64,000 bases of DNA, from NCBI GenBank assembly GCA_020635715.1, contig JACJZG010000004.1, positions 1 through 64,000 on the forward strand, given 5' to 3'. This document shows, one piece after another, positions 53,658 through 62,567 of this stretch. How positions within the stretch are numbered: the first letter of the stretch is position 1; each line of letters begins with the position of its first letter. The notes beneath the pieces are model-generated. The model was given only the letters and a program-made list of their open reading frames with translations. It had not been told where the DNA came from and searched no databases. The translations under genes and the position numbers were made by a program. Source of the DNA: Flavobacteriales bacterium. GTDB taxonomy: Bacteria; Bacteroidota; Bacteroidia; Flavobacteriales_F; PHOS-HE28.

Positions 53658-55691
53658 TCACGGCACCACCACCGGCGATGTCGCCTCGGTCACGCGTGAG
53701 GCACCGCCATCGGTGTACACGGCCTTCACCGCGTAGGTGTAGCGGCCCTTGCCGGGCAGCCGGATATCCACGAAGCGGTTCGTATCCGAGCCGGCGGAAC
53801 CCACGGTATGCGCGGGTGCTCCGTCGCGCGATCGATAGATCACATAATGCTTCACGTTGCCGCGTGGGGCCTGCCATTGCACCTGTACCACCTCATCCAA
53901 CGCGGTGGCGATCACCTGTGAAGCGGCCTCGCGCTGCGTGCGCATGGGCAACCGCACCTCCAGGGGCACCGAACGCGCGGAGCGGTTGCCCGCGCTGTCC
54001 ACCGCGAAGAGCGCGTAGGTGTAGGCGTGCGCGGCCTGTACGGTATGGTCCGTCCAAGCGCGCGCGGTTTCCTGCACCGACCAGTTGATCAACTCGCGCC
54101 AGGTCGTATCGGTATCGCTGCGCCGCAACAGCTGGTGCCGGGCCACATCACTGCTGCTGCTCGGAACGAAGTGAAGCACCACGGCACTATCCGTCACGGC
54201 ATAGCGCTCGAACACCGGTGCAACGGGCGCTACGACATCGGGCTTGCGCAGGTGAAGCGTAGCGCTCATGGGGCTGTGGTTGAAGCTGCGGTCCACGGCC
54301 ACCACGCGGTAGAAGATGTCCTTGGTGAGCGTGCGCAAGGGGATGCTGTCGCGGAACACGGTGTCCTGGATGGGCTCGGGGGAGAGGTTGTTGAAGTTGT
54401 GGTCGGCGGCGTTGGCGAAGAACACGCGGTAGCCGAGGATGTCGGCCTCCTTCCCCAAGGGCCAAAGCACGGTGACCCACCCCGTGGTGTCGATGTGCCC
54501 TTGCAGGTCGATCGGCGCGGCGGGCGCGATGGAATCGGCGAGCGCGCCGTACCCGCTCAACGAGACGGACTCATTGCCTGCGGTGTCGATGGCCACCACG
54601 CGATAGTGGTTCTCCTCGATCAGATAGCGTGAGGTATCGGTGAACTGGCGCGTGTTCGGTGGAAGCGGATCGCGATGCAACGGCACGTAGGCCGCATTGG
54701 CGTGATAGGTCTTCTCCACGCGGAATCCCTTCAGGTCGGGCGCACCCGCGGGCTGCTCCCAATGCACCACCAGCTTCCCGTTCGCTTCCTTCACACCCCT
54801 CATTTCCGGGCTCGGTGGCGCGGTGCGGTCGCGGCCCATCGCGGTGATCACGGTGTTCTCCGAGCTCGTCATCCCGAAGGCGGTGATGCCCAGCACGCGG
54901 TAGCGGTAGGGTGTATAGTCCGCCGTGATGGTGGTATCCTTCCAAGTGAAACGCTGCAGCTTGCCGCGGTCGCTGTCCATGGGAACGAAGGGTGTGCTGT
55001 TGAGCCGCTGCCATGCGCCGCTGCCCTGCGCACGTTCGATCCAATACGCGCTGAAGTTCAGCCGTGCGGTCTCTGCTTCCCAGTGTATGTCGATGCGCCT
55101 TTCCTGCTCGCTCGCGCTGATCACCGGACCTGCAGGCACGGCGTCGGATCCACGCGATCGATCCACGGCCACCAACGCGGTGTCGGCATGCTCGGGGTCG
55201 AGGCTGATCACACGATAGAGGTAATGCGCGGATGCGCTTAAGCTCCGATCCACCCAGCGGTAACCGAGCGCGTTCGCCACGGACAGGTCGATGTCCGCAT
55301 AAAGCGCGCACAGCGACCACCGCAATTTGCTCTGATCCGCCGCATCCATCTGGCCGCGCAGGTCGCCGTTGCCTGGCCTGATCTCCGCGCCATACAAGGC
55401 CTGCGCGACCACCGGCGCGTACGGGTTGTCGTTCATGCGCTGCCTCAACAGCTCCAGGCTCATCGGCTTCAGCGTGTCGGTGCCCAGGGGTATCGCGGCG
55501 CGCTCGTTCGTGCTCACATCCACACGCTCGATGCGACAGCCGTAACGATTGAAGCGTTCCCATGCCTGCACGGACGAAGGCGCCCATCGCAGCACCACGC
55601 TATCGGCGCTGTTGAATGCGGCGACCTGCACGCTCTGCGCGCGCAGCGTAAAGGCGTTGAGCAGGAGGAACAGCAGGGTAAGGCGGCGCAT
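53658..55691 (-). CDS. Exported fibronectin type III repeat protein
   Basis: A 677-residue protein with signal peptide MRRLTLLFLLLNAFTLRAQ. Residues after about 200 contain four or more fibronectin III-like units with recurring strands: APPSPEMRGVKEANGKLVVHWE, APAAPIDLQGHIDTTGWVTVLW, APVAPVFERYAVTDSAVVLHFV, and YTYAVKAVYTDGGASRVTEA. There is no T9SS tail. It starts 3 bases after the giant TANFOR-like gene and is probably exported with it. Fibronectin III arrays usually link or bind polymers; the binding partner is unknown. Confidence 0.85.
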   Translation of the reverse strand: MRRLTLLFLLLNAFTLRAQSVQVAAFNSADSVVLRWAPSSVQAWERFNRYGCRIERVDVSTNERAAIPLGTDTLKPMSLELLRQRMNDNPYAPVVAQALYGAEIRPGNGDLRGQMDAADQSKLRWSLCALYADIDLSVANALGYRWVDRSLSASAHYLYRVISLDPEHADTALVAVDRSRGSDAVPAGPVISASEQERRIDIHWEAETARLNFSAYWIERAQGSGAWQRLNSTPFVPMDSDRGKLQRFTWKDTTITADYTPYRYRVLGITAFGMTSSENTVITAMGRDRTAPPSPEMRGVKEANGKLVVHWEQPAGAPDLKGFRVEKTYHANAAYVPLHRDPLPPNTRQFTDTSRYLIEENHYRVVAIDTAGNESVSLSGYGALADSIAPAAPIDLQGHIDTTGWVTVLWPLGKEADILGYRVFFANAADHNFNNLSPEPIQDTVFRDSIPLRTLTKDIFYRVVAVDRSFNHSPMSATLHLRKPDVVAPVAPVFERYAVTDSAVVLHFVPSSSSDVARHQLLRRSDTDTTWRELINWSVQETARAWTDHTVQAAHAYTYALFAVDSAGNRSARSVPLEVRLPMRTQREAASQVIATALDEVVQVQWQAPRGNVKHYVIYRSRDGAPAHTVGSAGSDTNRFVDIRLPGKGRYTYAVKAVYTDGGASRVTEATSPVVVP

Positions 55692-55694
55692 GGC

Positions 55695-58600
55695 TCAGGG
55701 TGCGGTTTGAATGCCGCCGGTGCTGATGGGGCTGACGGCGGGCGCATTGGTAGGTGGCAATGGGCCAAGGGTGTAGGTGTAGGTGGCGTTGCCGGAGCTC
55801 AGGGGTGGACGAGTTTCGCCCGGGTCCACGAAGGGTTGGCAGGTGGGCGGCGGAATGAACAGGAACTTCACGCCGTAGTTGCCACGGTACGGACGCTTAT
55901 ACCCGGAGGCTTGGTAGCGGAGCACCACGGCACGCAACGGATCGGTCATACCACCCATGAGTTCGCCCTGTGAGTCGTAGTAGGGGTTCAATGGACCACA
56001 TCGCGCGATCACATCCGCCGTGATCGTGGCCAGTCGCGCATGGTCGTCGCGGACGTAGAAGGATGTGCGGACATCGAGGCCCACGTCCACAGGTGTTGCG
56101 CCGGGCTCGCCCATCGCATTCGCGCCCACGGCACCTCCGCTTACGCCGATGGCCGGGGGCGGGGCGACCTCCTCTGCCGTCAAGGTCCCCATGACCGGAG
56201 CACCGGCACGCCAGATGACGGTTCGATACGGTGGGATACCAACAGGGTCGGGAGTATCCGATACGATCACACCGAAACGGCCATTGACCACCGACCGTAC
56301 CAGGTCGATAGGGCTGCAGTTGCGTGCTTTGATCTCGGCGTAGTAGTCGTAGAGCACGGGCTTGTTCCACTGGTTGCTCCAGGTATCGGTGCGCGCATCC
56401 TCCAGATAGATCAGAGGGCTCAGGTCCACGCTGGGGATCGTTGGATGCTGGTAGCCGTTCACATCGAAGACATCGAAGCGTTCGCCCAGGAAGTTCGGCC
56501 GCAGCGTTTCGCGAGGTGGCGTGGCGCCATCGCTCAAAAGGAAGGTCGCGTTGCTCGTCAGTGCGGCCACCTTGGCTCCGATGGTGTTGTACGCCGATGT
56601 GCGGAAGTGGTAGGTGAAGAGCAGCTTCTCGTTCCCGCGCACCGCATATTCCACGAGTTTGCGCTGCCGCAGGTTGGCGAGACCGCCGTTGTAGGAGGTG
56701 CTGCTCACGTTGGTCGCGCTCATGGCGTAGGTGATGTTCGCCATGATGTCGCCGGCGATGCCCGGGAAGCCGTTGTTGTTCGGCGGCAGGCTGTCGCGCC
56801 GGATCAACTGCGCGGTGTGGATCTTGCTGTTCGCCAACGGTGGCAGGTCGAAATAGATGACCGTTTTGCCCAGGTGCTGAACGGTTGCTGCACACGTGAT
56901 GGATCCTCCTCCGGTGCGCGGCGTCAGGATCATCTTGTAGATCCGGATCCGTCCTTCAGGCGCCGGACCGAAGAGGGCTTGCTGGTTGGAGATGTTGGCC
57001 TTGCATTGGATCACGGCTTTTCGGCATTCGTCCTGCAGCACGTAGCGCTGCCCGATGAAGGGATAGGTGTATTCGAGGTCCTGTTCGCGCAGTTGGGTCA
57101 GGCCTTGTCCTGTCTTGAAGGTCACGGTGGTGTCCCAGAGCGCCGGCTGGCCTTGGTTCAGCGCGGTGGCCCAAGTGCCGTTGTCACGCTGCTCCTCGGC
57201 ACGCATGCGCACCGTCAGGGTGTAGGTGGTATAGGGGTCCAGGTACATGCCCGGGATCAGCAGCACCTGTCTCTTGTCCGAGGCCACTTCCACCGTTCCG
57301 CTCAATTCAGTTCCTCCCTTCTTCAGTTGGAAGGCATCGAGTTTCAACCGGAAGGTGCGCCAGTATGCTGAACCATTGGCGCGGTAGTCCTTCAGGTCGA
57401 AGGGCGTATCCAGCTTCATGGTGAGCGCGAGCTCGCCGTTCATGCCCACATCCACGGCCGGTGTGCCGGAGATGATGCCATCCATGTGGTGCGGCGTGAT
57501 GTCGCTGATGGGATCGAGCCCCGCCAAGGCTCCTGCGCCGTAGGCATCGCAGGGTGTGCCCGCCTCGAATGGGAAGTTGAAGGTGCCGTCGATCAGTCCG
57601 TTCAGGATGCTGTAGCTACCGCCCACCTGACCTCTCACATAAGTGGGATCCGCGAATCCGCCTTGGAGCACCGCCGCCGCCGCAAGCTTCATGATCTCGA
57701 AGTCGCCTTCCGCGAACCAGACATCCACATGCAGGCTCACGCTTCCGCCGAGGTAGGCATACACCTGCCCGGTGGCGTAGAAGCCAGCGATGCCGGGATC
57801 GGGGTTGTCGCCACAGGGCATGTCGCTGCTGGAGACGAAGGCCATGTCAAGTCCGAGGCCGGCCATGAGGTGCATGCGCAGCAGGTAGAAGTCGAAGTGC
57901 TGGTCGAGGGCCGCGCGCGCTCCGAAGGCGACGCCGTTCGCGGTGGACACGCCGCTGGGCCAGCTGAAGTCGCCGCCGTTCATGAGGGCGAGCACCGCGG
58001 CGGAATCGGGCGGCAATGGATCAGGCAGGTCCTTGCCCACCATGAAGTAGCTGGTGGTGCTGAACAGGCCGCGGAAGTCGAGCCCGATGGGGGTCTGTGG
58101 CGTGCCCACGAAGAAGTGCCACGTATCCGGCGTGATCAGGATCTCCGCGCCTCCGGCCAGGTCGTTCGCGCCGGTGCCGGTGACCAGTCCGCTGCCAATG
58201 GTGACGAACACCTGGAAGTTGGCCTGGAACACGTCGTTCGGGAAGTCGTAGGCGATGTGCGCGGTGCCGCGGATCGGCACGTAGTCGCGTTCGTTGCGCT
58301 CGCTCATCAGGTACACGTTGCCATCGAGGAAGGCGGTGCTCACGCCGCCGGTGGCGCTGAAGCTCATGCCGGCGGTGAGGTCGCCGTTGTACGCACGGCC
58401 GCTGGCGCCATCGCCGAAGATCACGGTGGCCTTGAAGCCGAAGGCCTCGTTCGCGTCCGGCACGTACACCACGCGGCTCAGCGTTAGGCCCGGCGTATAG
58501 CTGTCATCATCCTGGTTGGCGATGGTCGCCTCGGTCACCTGCTGCGCGCTGGGCATGGCGCCGGTGCGTCGCATGTGGTACCACGCGCCGCCGCCGAAGC

Positions 58601-61600
58601 CGTACACGTTGAAGGGCTGCCCCGGCGAGAAGCCTTCCTCCTTCGCGATCATCGCATCGGCGAACCAGTAGCGGGTGTTGTTCACGGTGCCGAACTGCGC
58701 CGCCGCCGCCACTTCCAATGCGCCCTTGAGGAACCACGCCCGCACCGCGCCGTTGATGCCATTGCCATAGGTGGGGTCATCGTGGTACCAGCGCAACCCG
58801 CCGATGATCTTCACGGCACCGGTCTCACCGGTCACGCCGATGGAATCGAGTTCCACGCTGTGGTGCCCCCATTGGTGGATGGCGGTGGTGTTGAGCTGCC
58901 CGAGCACCGCGATCCGCGTGGTGGCCACGAAGATGTTGGTCTGCCCGCTCAGGTCCAGGTTGATGTCGAATCCGATGCCGGCCATGAGCCCTCCTTCGGA
59001 GTTGCGCCGTTCGGTGGTCACGCGTGTGATGCTCACCGGGAAACCGCCGCTGCTGCTATTGCCCGTGTCATCCTCCTCATCCAACGGCTCTGCGCTCGAT
59101 GCCCCGATGTACTTCTGAGGGCTGGCCAGTGAGAACACGCCGCTCTCATCGATGTTGGTGTAGGGGTCCTCGGTGCTGAAGGTGAGGTGCTGGAAGGCGA
59201 TGTCGCGGAAGGTCACCTTGAGCGCGCTGGGCATGTCGATGTCGATGCTGAGCTCGCCGTTCAGGTCGGCCACGGCACTGTTGCCGGTGAGGGCATCGCC
59301 GAGCACCGCGCGCACGGTGCTGGTCTCGAGAAGCGCGATGCTGCCGATGTACATGGGCACGTTGAGCGTGCCATCGGGGTGCAGCAGGAACTCCATGCGC
59401 GTATCGTGCGTGGTGGCGTTGTGCTGGATCATGCCGCTGTAGAGCAGCAGCGTGTCCGAAAAGGGCAGGTGCATGCGCCCGTTGAAGCCGCCCTGGCTGA
59501 AGGTGTTGAGCACGATGTCCATCTGCAGCGTGTCCAGCGAGAAGCCCCAGCCGTCGAGCGATCCCTCGTCGGTATCGAGGATATTGGCCACTTTGAACTT
59601 CGCTGATACGCCTTCACCGAAGCCGTAGATGAAGTCATCGACCTGCGCGGTGATGCGGCCGCTTCCCTCGAAACGTTGGATGGCGTTGGGCATGCGCAGC
59701 ATCGCGCGTTTCACGTACACGCCGGTCCACTCCGTATCCAGGTTCCCGGAATCATCGAAGTGTTCGCTCTGGATGAAATGTTCAGCGGGCATATCCATGT
59801 TCGGCGGATTCACGTAGCTGGCCAGGTCGATCCAGGCTTCCTGCACATCGAATCCCCAGTCCTTGGCGTGGTTCAGGTGGAAGGCGGTGTTGAGGTCGAG
59901 GCGACCCATGAGCCCGCCGCGGCCGGTGCGCACACGCAGAGCGCCGATCACCTTCCTTGGTCCTTCTTCGCCGTTCGCCAGGTCCTCGCGCAACTTCTCG
60001 CGGCTGAAGCGGTATTCCGCATCGAAGGTGACCGCGCGGAAGCCGTGGCAATCCCAGGCCACGAAGGTGCCGCTGTCCTGCACGGTCGTGAAGCCGCCCT
60101 CGAAGCGAGCGCCGCGGAACTTCATGGTGTCCTCACCGATGCCCACGTCGAGGTCGCTGAGCAGGTAGAGCGTGGCTTCTTCGCTGAGGTCACCGAAGCC
60201 GCCGGGATGGAAGGGCATGGCCATGTTGCCCAGGCTCAAGGTGGTGCCCAGTTCATGAACGGGCATGGCAAGACCTGCGTTCATGCGTGCGATGGTGTCG
60301 GTGAACTGCATGCCCAGGATACCGACCACCACGCGCCCGATGCCTGGCACATCCTTGTCCACACCGATCGGTAGTCCCATGGGCGTGGCGCCGCTGAATT
60401 GGCTCACCAGCCGCCCGGCGGTGTTCAGGTAGTCATCGATCGCCTGCGCCGCCTCCGGGCTGAAGCCCGCTGCAAGGGAGGTGCCCGTGGCCCATGCGGG
60501 TGGGATCACCCCTTCGTTGTCGTAGGAGGCCACCACCTCGCCATCGTACAAGCGCTTCTGCGCATTGATGAAGGCACTGTTGAAGCGCACGCGCAGCTTG
60601 GCATCCATCACTGGCACATCCATCAACCCATCGCCGCTGGCGAGCATGCCGCTGTATGTGATGGAGACCACCTTCATCTTGAAGAGGCCGACCTGCACGG
60701 TATCACCAGGCAGCACGCTGTTCACCGCTACGCGTTGGGCCTGCGGCGTAGGCGCGCGACGACTTTCCGCCAGGCAGTCCGCCGGTGGGATCTCTTCTTC
60801 CACCACGGGGTCTTCGTTGCCATTCGTCCCGATTCCTTCGCCGATGGTGAATCGATAGGTCGGACTTGCACGGTAGTGTTCGCCGAACTCGTTGTTCGGA
60901 TCAGTGAGCCACACCACGCGCCAGTAGTAGGTGCCGTCCGCTTCCGGGGTGAAGGAGAACTCCACGTCCTTGTACAGCTCGGCGAGCATGCAGGCCTCAG
61001 TGCAGATGGTATCCAGCAGGTACAACAACTGACCCACCCGTTCGCTCGTGCTGGCCTCGCGAATGGCGAAATCGGCGGTCTTCGAAACGTCGAGGCGCCA
61101 GCGCTGGTAGATATGGCCATCGGTCTGCGTGCTCTGCCCGTCCACGTTCTGGATGATCCGGAACGGCGGCAGTAGGCGCTGGGGAGCCTCGGCCGTCTTG
61201 AAGCGCAAGGGCACCGCCGCATAGCCCGCCGTGGTCGGATCGCCGCCGTTCCGCGGCAGCTCGGCTTCATCCGGCGGACTGATCATCCGAGGTACGCCCA
61301 TGCCGCTGGCGAAACCGCCGCCGATCTGCCCAACGATGGGATCGCCGTTGTTCGGGCTCAGCGATATCTCGGCGGTCAGCTCATGCTCCTCGCCGGAGTC
61401 GAAGCGCATCACACCCGGATCGCCGGGCCGCTTGTAGATGTTGATGTGGCGCGCCTGGTCCTCGGTCACGGGCTTATTGAGCACCGCGTGTTGCGAGGCT
61501 TGCGGACCGCTGGCCCAGATAAGTTCGCGCTCGTAGGTCTCCTGCTCACCGCCCACGCGGAAGAGCGTGAGCGAGCTGTTGAATTGCGTGATGTCGCCCC

Positions 61601-62564
61601 GGTACGGATCGAAGCGTGCGACGATCGGCAGGAAGTCCCACGGCAACGTATCGTTCACCACGGGATAGGCTAGGGTGAAGGCTCCTTCACCGCTCCACAC
61701 GAAGGTGCACGGCTCGCTCCATCCATCGTTCTGGAAGACGTGCTGACCGTTCGCATCCACGGCGCGCACATACCACGCATAACGCCTTCCGTTCAGCAAG
61801 GCGGGCATCAATTGTGTGTAGAGCAACTGCGGTACCATCAGGTCATCCTCCCACACCGGGTCGTTCGAGGTCTGCAAGGCGGATAGCGGATCGATGGCAT
61901 CCTCCTCCGACAGGAGCACCAGCTTGAAGTGGTATTGCATGAGCGCGCCGATCGGCTGTCCGGAGGGCAGGATCCAGTTGAAGAGCAGCGACTGTGGCTG
62001 GGTGCCGCTCACGCTCGAACCGCAAGCGGGGTTGAGCAGTTGCGGTGAAGGCGGATACACGACCGTGAAGGTGTTTGAGCAACCGGCATCCGGCGCGCTC
62101 AGGGGCGTGTTGGTCTGGTAGTCGAATGCCTGCAGGCACAGCCGGTATTCGCCTTCGGGCAATAAGCCGAGGCGGATGTCATCCTCGGTGATCCCCTGGT
62201 ATTGCACCTGCCCGCCGCCACTGCTCACGAAAGGCTCCAGATCGCTTCCGTTGAACGAGGAGAAGCCTACCGGAATGAAGAGCGGTGGCGCGTTCCACGC
62301 CTGTGCGCCATCGATGCTCACCATGATGCTGCCATCATCATTGGAGAGGGAGCCCGCGAAATAGATGTCATGCGACACCGCGCCCAGGAAGTCGTTGTGC
62401 ACCAGCACGGATACCTGCGCCGGGTTCTGGAAGTATTGCACATAGCTCGCCGTGTACGGTGGGTTCACGGAGGTGGAGAGCACGAGCGGATACTGCTGCG
62501 CAAGCGCGGGCACGGCGATCATGAGCGCGGCTGCGAGCAGGAGGTGGCGTGCGATGCGGTACAT
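55695..62564 (-). CDS. Giant exported TANFOR-domain-like protein
   Basis: A 2289-residue protein with signal peptide MYRIARHLLLAAALMIAVPALAQ. The first about 210 residues (NPPYTASYVQYFQNPAQVSVLV, GITEDDIRLGLLPEGEYRLCLQAFDY, NPACGSSVSGTQPQSLLFNW) fit the TANFOR domain of Tannerella and Flavobacterium proteins as I remember it; a database check is needed. The rest is a long series of beta-rich segments without familiar motifs, including a region with membrane-protein-like alternation (residues 1000-1700). It starts 3 bases after the outer-membrane gene and ends 3 bases before the FN3 gene. Its size suggests an outer-surface scaffold or a very large beta-barrel (inference). Confidence 0.7.
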   Translation of the reverse strand: MYRIARHLLLAAALMIAVPALAQQYPLVLSTSVNPPYTASYVQYFQNPAQVSVLVHNDFLGAVSHDIYFAGSLSNDDGSIMVSIDGAQAWNAPPLFIPVGFSSFNGSDLEPFVSSGGGQVQYQGITEDDIRLGLLPEGEYRLCLQAFDYQTNTPLSAPDAGCSNTFTVVYPPSPQLLNPACGSSVSGTQPQSLLFNWILPSGQPIGALMQYHFKLVLLSEEDAIDPLSALQTSNDPVWEDDLMVPQLLYTQLMPALLNGRRYAWYVRAVDANGQHVFQNDGWSEPCTFVWSGEGAFTLAYPVVNDTLPWDFLPIVARFDPYRGDITQFNSSLTLFRVGGEQETYERELIWASGPQASQHAVLNKPVTEDQARHINIYKRPGDPGVMRFDSGEEHELTAEISLSPNNGDPIVGQIGGGFASGMGVPRMISPPDEAELPRNGGDPTTAGYAAVPLRFKTAEAPQRLLPPFRIIQNVDGQSTQTDGHIYQRWRLDVSKTADFAIREASTSERVGQLLYLLDTICTEACMLAELYKDVEFSFTPEADGTYYWRVVWLTDPNNEFGEHYRASPTYRFTIGEGIGTNGNEDPVVEEEIPPADCLAESRRAPTPQAQRVAVNSVLPGDTVQVGLFKMKVVSITYSGMLASGDGLMDVPVMDAKLRVRFNSAFINAQKRLYDGEVVASYDNEGVIPPAWATGTSLAAGFSPEAAQAIDDYLNTAGRLVSQFSGATPMGLPIGVDKDVPGIGRVVVGILGMQFTDTIARMNAGLAMPVHELGTTLSLGNMAMPFHPGGFGDLSEEATLYLLSDLDVGIGEDTMKFRGARFEGGFTTVQDSGTFVAWDCHGFRAVTFDAEYRFSREKLREDLANGEEGPRKVIGALRVRTGRGGLMGRLDLNTAFHLNHAKDWGFDVQEAWIDLASYVNPPNMDMPAEHFIQSEHFDDSGNLDTEWTGVYVKRAMLRMPNAIQRFEGSGRITAQVDDFIYGFGEGVSAKFKVANILDTDEGSLDGWGFSLDTLQMDIVLNTFSQGGFNGRMHLPFSDTLLLYSGMIQHNATTHDTRMEFLLHPDGTLNVPMYIGSIALLETSTVRAVLGDALTGNSAVADLNGELSIDIDMPSALKVTFRDIAFQHLTFSTEDPYTNIDESGVFSLASPQKYIGASSAEPLDEEDDTGNSSSGGFPVSITRVTTERRNSEGGLMAGIGFDINLDLSGQTNIFVATTRIAVLGQLNTTAIHQWGHHSVELDSIGVTGETGAVKIIGGLRWYHDDPTYGNGINGAVRAWFLKGALEVAAAAQFGTVNNTRYWFADAMIAKEEGFSPGQPFNVYGFGGGAWYHMRRTGAMPSAQQVTEATIANQDDDSYTPGLTLSRVVYVPDANEAFGFKATVIFGDGASGRAYNGDLTAGMSFSATGGVSTAFLDGNVYLMSERNERDYVPIRGTAHIAYDFPNDVFQANFQVFVTIGSGLVTGTGANDLAGGAEILITPDTWHFFVGTPQTPIGLDFRGLFSTTSYFMVGKDLPDPLPPDSAAVLALMNGGDFSWPSGVSTANGVAFGARAALDQHFDFYLLRMHLMAGLGLDMAFVSSSDMPCGDNPDPGIAGFYATGQVYAYLGGSVSLHVDVWFAEGDFEIMKLAAAAVLQGGFADPTYVRGQVGGSYSILNGLIDGTFNFPFEAGTPCDAYGAGALAGLDPISDITPHHMDGIISGTPAVDVGMNGELALTMKLDTPFDLKDYRANGSAYWRTFRLKLDAFQLKKGGTELSGTVEVASDKRQVLLIPGMYLDPYTTYTLTVRMRAEEQRDNGTWATALNQGQPALWDTTVTFKTGQGLTQLREQDLEYTYPFIGQRYVLQDECRKAVIQCKANISNQQALFGPAPEGRIRIYKMILTPRTGGGSITCAATVQHLGKTVIYFDLPPLANSKIHTAQLIRRDSLPPNNNGFPGIAGDIMANITYAMSATNVSSTSYNGGLANLRQRKLVEYAVRGNEKLLFTYHFRTSAYNTIGAKVAALTSNATFLLSDGATPPRETLRPNFLGERFDVFDVNGYQHPTIPSVDLSPLIYLEDARTDTWSNQWNKPVLYDYYAEIKARNCSPIDLVRSVVNGRFGVIVSDTPDPVGIPPYRTVIWRAGAPVMGTLTAEEVAPPPAIGVSGGAVGANAMGEPGATPVDVGLDVRTSFYVRDDHARLATITADVIARCGPLNPYYDSQGELMGGMTDPLRAVVLRYQASGYKRPYRGNYGVKFLFIPPPTCQPFVDPGETRPPLSSGNATYTYTLGPLPPTNAPAVSPISTGGIQTAP

Positions 62565-62567
62565 GGT

